Shown: one piece after another, positions 18,474 to 27,784 of the stretch
Position numbering within the stretch: position 1 is the stretch's first letter
How the letters are laid out: every line of letters begins with the position of its first letter
Assembly: GCF_008017825.1 (NCBI RefSeq)
Contig: NZ_VRLS01000052.1
Span: forward strand, 361,095 to 425,094
DNA: 64,000 nucleotides
Source: Mesonia sp008017825
GTDB taxonomy: Bacteria; Bacteroidota; Bacteroidia; Flavobacteriales; Flavobacteriaceae
Direction of reading: 5' to 3'
Program-made: the position numbers and the translations under genes
The notes under the pieces: generated by a model
What the model was told of the DNA's origin: nothing
The model's input: only the letters and a program-made list of their open reading frames with translations
Database searches by the model: none

Positions 18474-18528
18474 AAAACAAAATTTAAAACCTGAATTTGT
18501 TTTGCAAAACTAATTGATTTTGTTCGGC

Positions 18529-18536
18529 TATCTTTG
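18529..18536 (+). promoter_or_regulatory. -7 element for the retropepsin-like gene
   Basis: TATCTTTG matches TAnnTTTG and lies 14 bases before the start codon. The nearest upstream TTG is 24 bases away, longer than ideal. Confidence 0.4.
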
Positions 18537-18550
18537 CTAAAAAAAGAAGA

Positions 18551-18988
18551 ATGTCTACGCTAAGAAAATTAATGAAGGAAAAAGGCTACACCCGCATTAA
18601 ATTAAAAACTACTGCCACCAGCCATTTAGAGTTAAAAGCCAAAATCAACAAAGTTGAAGGTAATTTTATTTTAGATACAGGCGCTTCTAGTTCTTGCGTG
18701 GGACTTGACACTGCCGAATATTTCAAACTTTTCGCAGAAGAAAGTGATGTAAAGGCCGCTGGAGCAGGAGCTACAGATATGCTTACCCAAGTATCCTTAA
18801 AAAACGAATTAAAGATTAAAGATTGGAAAAAGAAAAAAGTGAGTTTGGTTTTGTTTGATCTAAGCCATGTGAACCAAGCCTTAGAAAACCATAACGCTGA
18901 CCAAGTACACGGCATCATTGGTGCAGATATGTTAGAGAAAGGAAAGGCAGTGATTGATTATAAAAGCAATTGCTTGTATTTGAAATAA
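18551..18988 (+). CDS. Retropepsin-like aspartic protease domain protein
   Basis: A 145-residue protein with the retropepsin active-site loop FILDTGASSSCVG, catalytic Asp42 in D-T-G-A. A later hydrophobic stretch with GIIGADML (about residues 121-128) matches the second conserved loop of bacterial clan AA proteases. One domain means it must dimerise to form an active site, as retroviral proteases do. No signal peptide or membrane anchor is visible. Bacterial members of this type are widespread but their substrates are mostly unknown. Confidence 0.85.
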   Translation: MSTLRKLMKEKGYTRIKLKTTATSHLELKAKINKVEGNFILDTGASSSCVGLDTAEYFKLFAEESDVKAAGAGATDMLTQVSLKNELKIKDWKKKKVSLVLFDLSHVNQALENHNADQVHGIIGADMLEKGKAVIDYKSNCLYLK

Positions 18989-19022
18989 AAAAACGTCCAG
19001 TTTTATAACTAGACGGTTTTTT
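18987..19022. terminator. Bidirectional terminator
   Basis: Stem CGTC-AGTT paired with AACT-GACG around a short loop, flanked by an A run on the left and a T run on the right. It sits between the retropepsin-like gene and the convergent metalloprotease gene and can serve both. Confidence 0.8.
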
Positions 19023-19040
19023 CTTGAATATTAAATTATC

Positions 19041-20273
19041 TTATCGCCAACCCGCACAAGTTTTTAAAGGCATACAACCATTGTTGTTAGATATATAATT
19101 ATCAAACTCACTTACCGTAGTACTAGACATAGTACTGTTAGAATGATCTCCTTGTTTCATAAATCCCGTTGTAGTATGGCTACCATTCAAATTATGACCT
19201 ACCTCATGTGCTACTACTTTATTCCATACACTAGAAGTCGAAGCCGATGACGAATTGGTTACTATTGCGTATGCCGTTCTTTTTCCAGTCCAAAAAGTGG
19301 TTTTACATGTGGTACCAGTATAAGCTCTACCAAATGAACTTCCAAAATCCCTTCCTGCAAACAAAATTTGAGCATCACCAACAGAAATATTTCCATCTTG
19401 ACCATAGGATCTCCACTGAGACAACGCATCACTTGTATTAGTAGCCGTGCTTGGCTGGTTTGTCAGATTTGTTTTGACAGCACTGCTAAATAACCAAAAA
19501 TATAATGGATAATCGTTATAAGACCAGTATCTATAACTGGCAAATTTTATTCTATCATTAATAAAATTTCTAGTCGCGGTTGTACTAGAACCTCCTCTGT
19601 TCACATAATAATGGTAATCTGCTACATAAGAAATACTCAATTCTCTACAGTTAGCCATTTGTCTATTAGAGGTTTCTCCTAAATTGGCTTTATCAGAAAT
19701 TATATCAGGATTATCACAGAACAAGCTTTTCTCAACTAAATCGTCTTTTGGCTTATAAATGATGTACAAATTTGGTGAAGCGTTTTCTACATACAAATTT
19801 ACAGGATCTAAAACATATTCTTCAGTACCCGTGAAAATCAATCCTGAAAGATAATTATCGTTAACTGAAAAAATGGCATTAGATTTCATGTCTTTGCTAT
19901 TACCATGGTAAGTATCTGATCTTCCTGGAGAAACTTCTATCCAGTTTCCACTTTCATCAGACTCATAAGCTTTGTAGTTTTCATCATATACCTCTATATA
20001 ACCTACATCAAACACCCAATTAGGAAAAGATTCAATTTTTAGATCTAAGGTAAAAGAATTAGCTTTTCCTTGGTTAAGAGTATATTCTAATAAATCTTGA
20101 TTATTAAGCTCTATAATTTCATAATTTCCTATAAAAGTATCTAACTTACTTAAATCTACTTCTGTTGTAGCATCTACATTATTTGAGTTTTCTTCGTCCA
20201 AATAATCAGAAGAACAGGAATGAAGAAATAACAGTAAAAAACAACTTGATAATAAAAATGTAATTTTTCTCAT
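19041..20273 (-). CDS. Secreted reprolysin-like zinc metalloprotease, lipoprotein
   Basis: A 410-residue protein with a lipoprotein signal (FLLLFLHSC, lipidated Cys20), so it is envelope-anchored. The zinc site HEVGHNLNGSH gives His356, Glu357, His360 and His366, the extended metzincin motif. Phe-Met at about 371-372 (TTGFMKQGDH) is the likely Met-turn. The N-terminal 200 residues resemble a beta-rich prodomain, and the protease domain starts near residue 205 with NCRELSISYVADYHYYVNRGG. Cys residues near the C-terminus may form a disulfide. It stands alone between terminators. Confidence 0.87.
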   Translation of the reverse strand: MRKITFLLSSCFLLLFLHSCSSDYLDEENSNNVDATTEVDLSKLDTFIGNYEIIELNNQDLLEYTLNQGKANSFTLDLKIESFPNWVFDVGYIEVYDENYKAYESDESGNWIEVSPGRSDTYHGNSKDMKSNAIFSVNDNYLSGLIFTGTEEYVLDPVNLYVENASPNLYIIYKPKDDLVEKSLFCDNPDIISDKANLGETSNRQMANCRELSISYVADYHYYVNRGGSSTTATRNFINDRIKFASYRYWSYNDYPLYFWLFSSAVKTNLTNQPSTATNTSDALSQWRSYGQDGNISVGDAQILFAGRDFGSSFGRAYTGTTCKTTFWTGKRTAYAIVTNSSSASTSSVWNKVVAHEVGHNLNGSHTTTGFMKQGDHSNSTMSSTTVSEFDNYISNNNGCMPLKTCAGWR

Positions 20274-20384
20274 AATAACTGGCTTTTATTTAAAATTAGT
20301 TAACAATATATTAAAAAAATTACAGCTTAAACGTTAAATTACAATAAATAAGGTTAAACGACATTTATGAAATTGAGGCTACAA

Positions 20385-20418
20385 AAAAACCACTTTCAAA
20401 TCATTGAAAGCGGTTTTT
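20385..20418 (-). terminator. Terminator after sucB
   Basis: A 15-base arm AAAAACCACTTTCAA pairs with TTGAAAGCGGTTTTT around a 4-base loop, with one wobble on the minus strand. It starts 21 bases beyond the sucB stop. Confidence 0.85.
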
Positions 20419-20439
20419 ACAAATTTATGTTTTATCGTT

Positions 20440-21684
20440 TTAAAGCTCTAAAGCTTTCTTAACATTGTTATCCATTAACAATTCTTCTGGGCTTTCTAAA
20501 GCTTCCTTAATTGCCACTAAGAAACCAACAGATTCTTTTCCATCGATAATTCTATGGTCATAAGAAAGTGCTAAATACATCATTGGTCGTATTTCTACTT
20601 TTCCATCAATTGCTACAGGACGCTCAATAATATTGTGCATTCCTAAGATTCCACTTTGTGGTGGATTGATGATTGGCGTTGAAAGCATTGATCCGAATAC
20701 TCCTCCGTTAGAAATAGTAAACGTACCACCAGTCATTTCATCTACCGTGATCTTACCATCTCTAGCTTTAAGCGCTAAACGCTTTACTTCATTTTCTACT
20801 CCTCTAAACGTAAGGTTCTCTACGTTTCTCATTACAGGAACCATTAATCCTTTTGGTCCAGAAACTGCAATACTAATGTCTTTATAATCGTAAGTAATCA
20901 TTTCTTTACCATCGATCATACTATTTACAGCAGGATAGATATCTAATGCTCTTACTACCGCTAAAGTAAAGAAAGACATAAATCCTAGTCCTACCCCGTG
21001 TTTAGCTTTGAAGTCTTCTTTGTATTCTTTTCTTAGATTGAAAATAGCCGACATATCTGCCTCGTTAAAGGTAGTAAGCATAGCCGTTTCATTCTTAGCA
21101 CTTACTAAACGCTCTGCTACTTTACGACGTAGCATAGACATTTTAGATCTAGACTCACTTCTAGTTCCATTACCTGGAGTTCCCATAGAAGGTTTAGCAT
21201 TAACCGCATCTTCTTTAGTTACTCTCCCGTTTTTACCAGATCCTTGAACATCTTTAGCGTCCATATCTTTTTCTGATAAAATCTTTTTGGCTGCAGGCGA
21301 AGGTGTTCCGCTAGCGTAATTTTTATCGTCTTGTTTTTGATCTGGCGTAGAAGGCTTAGAAGGGGTTTCTGTTTTTGCTTCAGCTTTATCCTTATCTTCT
21401 TTTGAATCTTCTTCTTTTTTATCTGAAGAATCACCTCCTGGCTTTTCTGCATCTGTATCAATTAAGCAAACTACTTCCCCCACTTGAACGGCATCTCCTT
21501 CTTCCGCTTTAAGCGTAATAATACCACTTGCTTCTGCAGGTAATTCTAAAGTAGCTTTATCGCTATCTACTTCGGCTATTGCTTGGTCTTTTTCTACATA
21601 ATCTCCATCTTCTACCAACCATTGTGCTATTTCAACTTCTGTAATCGACTCTCCCGGTGAAGGGACTTTCATTTCTAAAGCCAT
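20440..21684 (-). CDS. sucB: Dihydrolipoyllysine succinyltransferase (2-oxoglutarate dehydrogenase E2)
   Basis: Core subunit of 2-oxoglutarate dehydrogenase; passes the succinyl group to CoA. Order of domains: lipoyl domain at 1-80 with the lipoylated Lys43 in EVDSDKATLEL; a charged Lys/Glu linker; the E1/E3-binding domain (ASPAAKKILSEKDMDAKDVQG to VTKEDAV, about 127-165); and the catalytic domain with SYDHRIIDGKESVGFL near the C-terminus (catalytic His and Asp). Length 414. It lies 36 bases after sucA on the same strand, forming the sucAB pair without a linked lpd gene. Confidence 0.96.
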   Translation of the reverse strand: MALEMKVPSPGESITEVEIAQWLVEDGDYVEKDQAIAEVDSDKATLELPAEASGIITLKAEEGDAVQVGEVVCLIDTDAEKPGGDSSDKKEEDSKEDKDKAEAKTETPSKPSTPDQKQDDKNYASGTPSPAAKKILSEKDMDAKDVQGSGKNGRVTKEDAVNAKPSMGTPGNGTRSESRSKMSMLRRKVAERLVSAKNETAMLTTFNEADMSAIFNLRKEYKEDFKAKHGVGLGFMSFFTLAVVRALDIYPAVNSMIDGKEMITYDYKDISIAVSGPKGLMVPVMRNVENLTFRGVENEVKRLALKARDGKITVDEMTGGTFTISNGGVFGSMLSTPIINPPQSGILGMHNIIERPVAIDGKVEIRPMMYLALSYDHRIIDGKESVGFLVAIKEALESPEELLMDNNVKKALEL

Positions 21685-21720
21685 AATTTCTATTTATTTC
21701 GGAATCGTATTTTTTAACTA

Positions 21721-24495
21721 TTAATCATTTATTGTTTTATCAAAAACACTTTCGATTACTCTTTCGTGCCTTCTCTTGAATCTTACTGAACTACCCGCTG
21801 CAGGTGAGCCGTAAAACTTTCTACTACAAACTCTAAATTTACGAGCATCATCTAAGTGAAGCAGTAAATGGCTCCAAGCTCCCATATTTCTTGGTTCTTC
21901 TTGTGCCCAAACGATATCGTCTGCATTTTCATATTTATTGATAACTTCGTGAATTCTAGAAGTTGGTAATGGGAATAACTGCTCTAATCTCACTAAAGCG
22001 ATATCATTTCTTTCTAATTCTTCACGCTTAGCTAATAAGTCGTAATAGAATTTCCCCATACAGAAAACTAGTGTTTTTACATTTTCTGGCTTTACTTCCT
22101 TATCATCTATCAAAGTTTGAAAAGAACCAGTTGCTAGCTCTTCTTTAGTAGAAGTTACTTTTGCATGTCGCAATAAGCTTTTAGGAGTAAAAACAATTAA
22201 TGGTTTTCTAAAAGCTGTCTTTATTTGCCTTCTTAATAAGTGGTAGAAATTGGCAGGCGTAGTACAATTTGCAATATACATATTGTCCTTTGCACAAAGC
22301 TGTAAATATCTCTCCATTCTTGCCGAAGAGTGTTCTGCTCCCTGTCCTTCATAACCGTGCGGAAGCAACATCACCAATCCGTTTTGTAATTTCCACTTAT
22401 CTTCAGCAGCAGAAATATATTGGTCAATTACAATCTGCGCTCCATTACTAAAGTCTCCAAATTGAGCTTCCCAAATTGTCAATACATTGGGATCTGCCAT
22501 CGCATAACCATAGTCAAACCCAACAACTCCATACTCTGAGAGTAAAGAATTATAAATATAGAAATGACCTTGATCTTTTGATATTTGATTATGTAAGTTA
22601 ACCTCTTCTTCGCTTTCTTCTACTTTTAACACTGCGTGTCTATGTGAAAAAGTACCTCTTTCAACATCTTGCCCCGTCATTCTTACATCGTGTCCTTCTT
22701 CTAATAGGGTAGCATAGGCAAGAAGTTCTCCCATACCCCAGTCTAAACTATTCTTCTCAAAGTACATGTCATTTCTAGCTTTGATAAGCTTAGTTACTTT
22801 ACGTAAGAATTTTTTATCCTCTGGTAAAGAAGTAATGGTTTGAGCTAATTGATCTAGTTTTTCTAAATCATAAGAAGTATCAACAGCTTCCATCATATCA
22901 GATTCTGTTCCGTAGGTATAACCTTCCCATTCCTCTTGCATTATTGGAGTGATAATGGTAGTTTCTTCTTTTCTAGATTTCTCTAAATCTTGCTCTAACT
23001 CGTCTTTATATTTTTTCTCAATCTCATCTACATAACTTTTTTCAATGATACCTTGCTCCACAAGTTCTTTTGCATAGATATCTCTGGTGTTGTTATGTTT
23101 AGAAATCGCTTTGTATAATTTTGGCTGCGTAAATCTTGGTTCATCTCCTTCATTATGACCATATTTTCTATATCCTAAAAGATCTATAAATACGTCTCTA
23201 CCAAATTTCATTCTAAAATCTAGAGCAAAAGACATCGCATGAACTACAGCTTCAGCATCATCTGCATTTACGTGCAATACTGGAGATAATGTTACTTTAG
23301 CAACATCTGTACAATATGTAGACGATCTTGCATCTAAGTAATTAGTGGTAAAACCAATTTGATTATTAACCACAATATGAATACTTCCCTCTGTCTTATA
23401 ACCATCTAATTGTGCCATTTGTACGGTTTCATAAACCACACCCTGACCTGCAATAGCAGCATCCCCATGAACTATAATGGGAAGTACACTTTTTGGATTA
23501 TCCAAATAATGCCTATCTTGTTTTGATCTAGCAATACCTTGAACCACGGGACCAACCGTCTCTAAGTGAGATGGGTTTGGAGCAATATTCAATAATATTC
23601 CTTTTCCGCTATCTGTGCGACGACAAGAAGTCCAACCTAAATGGTATTTTACATCTCCATCAAATACTTCTTGCTCGTAATCTTTACCGTCAAATTCACT
23701 AAATATATCTTTAGGACTTTTACCGAAAATATTTGCCAAAGTACTTAAACGTCCTCTATGGGCCATTCCCATGACAAATTCTTTAACTCCTTTTTCTGCA
23801 GCCTCCTCGATTAAAGCATCTAATCCCGGAATTAAGCTCTCTCCCCCTTCTAATGAAAATCTTTTTTGACCTACATATTTAGTATGTAAAAATGATTCAA
23901 AAGAAACAGCTTCATTTAATTTCTTAAGGATTTGCTTTTTCTTTTCTGCTGAAAATTCAGGATGATTTTCATTTATATTAAGTCTTTTCTGAATCCATTC
24001 TATTTCTTCTGGACTCTTAATATACATGTACTCAATCCCTATAGAGCTACAATAAATCTTCTCTAAGTGACCTATGATTTCTTTTAAACTAGCTTTCCCT
24101 AAGTCTAATATTTCTCCTGCAGAAAACTTAGTGTCTAAGTCTGCATTAGACAAACCAAAATTCTCAATGGCTAAGGTTGGCTCATATTTCCTTCTTTCTC
24201 GTACAGGGTTTGTTTTCGTAAACAAGTGACCTCTGGTTCTATAACCATCGATTAATTGCACTACTCTAAACTCCTTAAATACGCTTTCAGGAATATCAAC
24301 TCCTTGACTAGAGGAAGTCGCATTTTGCTGTGAAGGTGAGTCTACATCTTGGTCGTCAAACGTTTTACCGAAATCAAATCCTTGAAAAAAGGCTCTCCAA
24401 CTAGGTTCTACACTATCGGGAAATTGCAGATATTGATCATATAATTCTGCAAAATATGCGGTGTGTGCCGCATTTAGAAATGAAAATTGATCCAT
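21721..24495 (-). CDS. sucA: 2-oxoglutarate dehydrogenase E1 component
   Basis: Thiamine-diphosphate enzyme that decarboxylates 2-oxoglutarate in the TCA cycle. The 924-residue protein begins with the E1o N-terminal segment that contacts E2 (MDQFSFLNAAHTAYFAELYDQYLQFP..VEPSWRAFF). Conserved blocks include GMAHRGRLSTLANI, HGDAAIAGQGVVYETVQM (ThDP site), GYRKYGHNEGDEPRFTQP, and the transketolase-like part ERGTFSHRHAV with EAQFGDFSNGAQ. A TATTTTTG box on the minus strand at 24530-24537 is a plausible -7 element, 34 bases upstream of the start. Confidence 0.97.
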   Translation of the reverse strand: MDQFSFLNAAHTAYFAELYDQYLQFPDSVEPSWRAFFQGFDFGKTFDDQDVDSPSQQNATSSSQGVDIPESVFKEFRVVQLIDGYRTRGHLFTKTNPVRERRKYEPTLAIENFGLSNADLDTKFSAGEILDLGKASLKEIIGHLEKIYCSSIGIEYMYIKSPEEIEWIQKRLNINENHPEFSAEKKKQILKKLNEAVSFESFLHTKYVGQKRFSLEGGESLIPGLDALIEEAAEKGVKEFVMGMAHRGRLSTLANIFGKSPKDIFSEFDGKDYEQEVFDGDVKYHLGWTSCRRTDSGKGILLNIAPNPSHLETVGPVVQGIARSKQDRHYLDNPKSVLPIIVHGDAAIAGQGVVYETVQMAQLDGYKTEGSIHIVVNNQIGFTTNYLDARSSTYCTDVAKVTLSPVLHVNADDAEAVVHAMSFALDFRMKFGRDVFIDLLGYRKYGHNEGDEPRFTQPKLYKAISKHNNTRDIYAKELVEQGIIEKSYVDEIEKKYKDELEQDLEKSRKEETTIITPIMQEEWEGYTYGTESDMMEAVDTSYDLEKLDQLAQTITSLPEDKKFLRKVTKLIKARNDMYFEKNSLDWGMGELLAYATLLEEGHDVRMTGQDVERGTFSHRHAVLKVEESEEEVNLHNQISKDQGHFYIYNSLLSEYGVVGFDYGYAMADPNVLTIWEAQFGDFSNGAQIVIDQYISAAEDKWKLQNGLVMLLPHGYEGQGAEHSSARMERYLQLCAKDNMYIANCTTPANFYHLLRRQIKTAFRKPLIVFTPKSLLRHAKVTSTKEELATGSFQTLIDDKEVKPENVKTLVFCMGKFYYDLLAKREELERNDIALVRLEQLFPLPTSRIHEVINKYENADDIVWAQEEPRNMGAWSHLLLHLDDARKFRVCSRKFYGSPAAGSSVRFKRRHERVIESVFDKTIND

Positions 24496-24529
24496 AAGAG
24501 GAATATACTGTTGTGTTTTAAAAACACTT

Positions 24530-24537
24530 CAAAAATA
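24530..24537 (-). promoter_or_regulatory. -7 element for sucAB
   Basis: Read on the minus strand this is TATTTTTG, matching TAnnTTTG. The nearest upstream TTG gives a 26-base spacer, so only the -7 box is convincing. Confidence 0.4.
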
Positions 24538-24631
24538 CAATTTTTACTAAATATAGCCCTCCTCAAACTATAAAATTCTCTTATAGGCCATAAGTTTTAC
24601 TGTTAAAATACGTTAAAGCGTATTTTACACC

Positions 24632-25606
24632 TTAAACTGATCTTGTCATCAGTAATTCTCCAAACTCCTTAAACGGTTTTTTCTTAGCTTCAGAAATGTT
24701 CATATTCTCTAAAACATCAAATGCTTTTTGCGTGTATTTTTCTATTTCCGCTTTAGCTAAACTAGCCGCTCCACTATCTATAAATAACTGCTTTACAGTT
24801 TCGATTTTTTGCTCTGGATTTTCTGGAGCAATAGTATATAAATGCTGCAACTGCCTAGCTTCTACAGAAGAGCTTTCCTCTAGCGCTTTTAAGTAAAGAA
24901 AGGTTTTTTTATTCTCAATAATATCTCCTCCTATTTGTTTTCCAAAAGTTTCAGCATCGCCAAAAGCATCTAAATAATCATCTTGTAATTGAAACGCTAC
25001 TCCTAGCAAGCAACCGTACTCATTAATTTGTTGAGTGCACACCTCATTTGCATTTGCTACAATAGCACCCATTTCTAAAGCCGCACCTACTAAAACTGCT
25101 GTTTTGTATTTTATCATATGTAAATACTCTGATAAAGTTACATCATCTCTTGTTTCAAAATCGATATCATACTGTTGTCCTTCACAAACTTCGATAGCAG
25201 TTTTAGTAAACAACTTTGCTAATTTTCTAAATTGATCACCTTCGTAACTTTCAAAAAGTTGATAAGCATTAATTAACATGGCATCTCCAGATAGAATTCC
25301 TGTATTGATGTCCCATTTCTCGTGTACTGTCTTTTTTCCTCTTCTTAACGGAGCATCATCCATGATGTCATCGTGAACTAAAGAAAAGTTATGAAAAATT
25401 TCTACGGCTAGAGCAGCATCTAGAGCTTTTTGAGTGTCTGTTCCAAAGGCATCTGCAGACATCATCACTAATATAGGACGCAATCTTTTACCTCCTAATT
25501 TTAGAATATAACGCATTGGATCGTATAAATTTGCAGGCTCCTTACGAGTTAACATGCTCTCTAAATACGTTAAAAATTCTTCTCTATAAATGCTAATTTC
25601 TTTCAT
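24632..25606 (-). CDS. Polyprenyl synthetase (isoprenyl diphosphate synthase)
   Basis: Condenses isopentenyl diphosphate with an allylic diphosphate to make long isoprenoids, as for quinone side chains. Both Asp-rich Mg sites are visible: LVHDDIMDDAPLRRGKKTVH and QLQDDYLDAFGDAETFGK. GGKRLRP near the N-terminus binds diphosphate. I start at the ATG at 25604-25606 (324 residues, beginning MKEISIYREEF), which matches the family better than a reading 17 residues longer. Chain length cannot be read safely. A TTG-18-TATTTTAG promoter-like pair lies just upstream at 25626-25654 on the minus strand. Confidence 0.92.
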   Translation of the reverse strand: MKEISIYREEFLTYLESMLTRKEPANLYDPMRYILKLGGKRLRPILVMMSADAFGTDTQKALDAALAVEIFHNFSLVHDDIMDDAPLRRGKKTVHEKWDINTGILSGDAMLINAYQLFESYEGDQFRKLAKLFTKTAIEVCEGQQYDIDFETRDDVTLSEYLHMIKYKTAVLVGAALEMGAIVANANEVCTQQINEYGCLLGVAFQLQDDYLDAFGDAETFGKQIGGDIIENKKTFLYLKALEESSSVEARQLQHLYTIAPENPEQKIETVKQLFIDSGAASLAKAEIEKYTQKAFDVLENMNISEAKKKPFKEFGELLMTRSV

Positions 25607-25766
25607 GCCTATCCTAAAATTTTGGCTAAAATACCATAATTGGAATAATTTCAACAAAGCAACACCTTACTTTTTATTCTTATAGTTATTCGCCTATCTA
25701 ACCAGTAAGACTCTAGCTAAAATTACCACTCAGAAAAATTGTAGAAATATTAACTAAAAAACTATG

Positions 25767-25792
25767 GAAACTTTTTCAGTATTAAAAGTTTC
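25767..25792. promoter_or_regulatory. Candidate TetR operator (perfect inverted repeat)
   Basis: GAAACTTTT (25767-25775), an 8-base spacer, then AAAAGTTTC (25784-25792): a perfect 9-base inverted repeat. It ends 5 bases before the -7 box of the tetR-efflux operon, where bound repressor would block transcription. Confidence 0.65.
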
Positions 25793-25797
25793 TGTTA

Positions 25798-25805
25798 TAC
25801 TTTTG
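25798..25805 (+). promoter_or_regulatory. -7 element of the tetR-efflux operon
   Basis: TACTTTTG matches TAnnTTTG and ends 8 bases before the tetR start codon, so the mRNA is nearly leaderless. The -33 region is occupied by the inverted repeat at 25767-25792. Confidence 0.5.
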
Positions 25806-25813
25806 CGGCGATT

Positions 25814-26425
25814 ATGAGAGAACAAATTTTAAATAAAGCAACTGAAATGTTTTTAGAACTTGGTTTTAAAAGCGTTACTATGGATGATATTGCTGAGAAC
25901 CTAGGAATATCAAAAAAAACGATCTACGCACATTTTAAAACCAAATCGAAATTGGTCGAAGTGTGTTCGATGGAACTTTTTAATTGTATTACTGAAGGGA
26001 TTGATGAAATCATTGCTGAAGATCATAACCCCATTCAAGAGATCTTATATATACACAAATATATATTGAGTCGATTGCGAGAGGAAAAATCTTCTCCCCA
26101 ATATCAGTTAAAAAAATACTATCCAAATATTGAAGCAAATATGCGCAATTGTAAAATGGATAGAATGAAAGAAACTATTGTCAACAACCTCAATAGAGGA
26201 ATTGAAGAAGGACTTTACAGAGAAGACCTGATAGTAGATATAGTTTATCGCTTTTATTTTATGATGTTGGAAGGGATTAAAAACAGTGAATACTTCCCCG
26301 AAGAAAGCTATCCTATTTCAGTTTTAATCAAACACTTTTTAGAATATCACATGCGCGGAATCGTTTCTGCAAAAGGACAAATCATTTTAGAAAAACTAGC
26401 AAAAAAACAAATTCATGAAAATTAA
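25814..26425 (+). CDS. TetR-family transcriptional regulator
   Basis: A 203-residue repressor-type protein. The N-terminal helix-turn-helix is clear at residues about 22-45 (VTMDDIAENLGISKKTIYAHFKTKSKL), and the C-terminal 150 residues are the helical ligand domain, which cannot be assigned to a ligand. It is first in an operon with three efflux genes, its stop overlapping the TolC start by 11 bases. With the palindrome at 25767-25792 this suggests autorepression and control of the pump. Confidence 0.93.
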   Translation: MREQILNKATEMFLELGFKSVTMDDIAENLGISKKTIYAHFKTKSKLVEVCSMELFNCITEGIDEIIAEDHNPIQEILYIHKYILSRLREEKSSPQYQLKKYYPNIEANMRNCKMDRMKETIVNNLNRGIEEGLYREDLIVDIVYRFYFMMLEGIKNSEYFPEESYPISVLIKHFLEYHMRGIVSAKGQIILEKLAKKQIHEN

Positions 26426-27764
26426 ACTCACCTGTTTATTATTTTTCGTATCCTTTACATTCTTCGCGCAAGAAGAACAAAAGGAATACAGCTTTAGCTT
26501 AGAGGAAGCTATAGAATATGCTATAGACAGCAGTTACAATGCAATAAATGCAAGAAGAGATATTGAAGCTGCCATAAAAAGAAAGTGGGAAACTACAGCA
26601 GATGGATTACCGCAAATTGATGCTAATATAGATTATCAAAACAACCTAAAGCGACCTGTACAACTTCTACCAGCCGAAATTACAGGAGGTCCTCCAGGAA
26701 CATTTATTCCTGTACAGTTTGGAACCAAACAAAATCTAAGTGCAACTGCCACAGCTACACAACTATTATTTGATGGTTCTTATTTAGTGGCCTTGAGAGC
26801 TTCTAAAACTTTTCTAGATTATACCAATACCACCACACAAAAAACCCTTTTAGAGGTTAGAAAAAGTGTTATTGACGCTTATGGGAATGTACTTTTAGCT
26901 CAAGAATTAGTGACTATTCTAGAAAGTAACCAAACCACGTTACAAAAGAACTATGATGAAACTAAGGAAATATTTGAAAATGGTTTACAAGAAGAAGAAG
27001 CTGTTGAGCAACTGCAAATTACCTTGTTACAAATCACCAATCAATTAAATAATGCCAAGCGATTAGTAGGAATTACACAAGAAATGCTTAACCTAACTTT
27101 AGGAATTCCTTTAGTTCACGAAATTACCTTAACGGAAGATTTAGATAATCTAGCTGAAGAGAACATTAGTCTTACCCTAATGAACACTGAAGGTTCAATT
27201 GAGGAAAACCTCGATTATAAATTAGCTCAAAATTTAATTGAACAAAGAGAACACGAATATAACTTAGAACGCACAAAAGCCTTACCAAGACTTACTACTT
27301 TTCTCAATTATGGGACAACAGCAAATAGCGAAAAGTTTACTTTTTTAAACGATAACCAACAATGGTTTCAATCTTCTATTTGGGGAGTAAGCCTTAACAT
27401 TCCAATATTTAGTTCATTAAAACGAAGCGCAAAAACAGCCCAAGCTAGAATTGCTCTAGACCAAGCCGAAACTCAATTTGATCAAGCTAAAGAACAAATA
27501 CGTTTACAAATAGATAGAGCTAAAAATGATTATCAATTTGCTATTGAAAATTATCAAACTGCAAAACAAAACCTAAAATTAGCTGAGCGTATTGAAAACA
27601 AAAACCAGATTAAATTTACTGAAGGTTTAGCAACGAGTTTCGAACTTCGTCAAGCTCAAACACAATTATACCAAACACAACAAGAATTTCTAGAGTCTAT
27701 GCTCGAAGTAATAAACAAGAAAGCAGCTTTAGAAACTATTTTAAATACCGTACCATTAAACTAA
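26415..27764 (+). CDS. TolC-family outer-membrane efflux protein
   Basis: Outer-membrane channel of the tripartite pump. A signal peptide covers residues 1-19 (ending TFFAQ). The two repeated coiled-coil halves of the OEP fold follow, the first with SLEEAIEYAIDSSYNAINARRDIEAA and the second with LKLAERIENKNQIKFTEGLATSFELRQAQTQL. Length 449 is typical for Bacteroidota TolC proteins. The start ATG lies inside the last codons of tetR, so translation is coupled. Confidence 0.93.
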   Translation: MKIKLTCLLFFVSFTFFAQEEQKEYSFSLEEAIEYAIDSSYNAINARRDIEAAIKRKWETTADGLPQIDANIDYQNNLKRPVQLLPAEITGGPPGTFIPVQFGTKQNLSATATATQLLFDGSYLVALRASKTFLDYTNTTTQKTLLEVRKSVIDAYGNVLLAQELVTILESNQTTLQKNYDETKEIFENGLQEEEAVEQLQITLLQITNQLNNAKRLVGITQEMLNLTLGIPLVHEITLTEDLDNLAEENISLTLMNTEGSIEENLDYKLAQNLIEQREHEYNLERTKALPRLTTFLNYGTTANSEKFTFLNDNQQWFQSSIWGVSLNIPIFSSLKRSAKTAQARIALDQAETQFDQAKEQIRLQIDRAKNDYQFAIENYQTAKQNLKLAERIENKNQIKFTEGLATSFELRQAQTQLYQTQQEFLESMLEVINKKAALETILNTVPLN

Positions 27765-27784
27765 TCAATCTAAAAAATCATACA

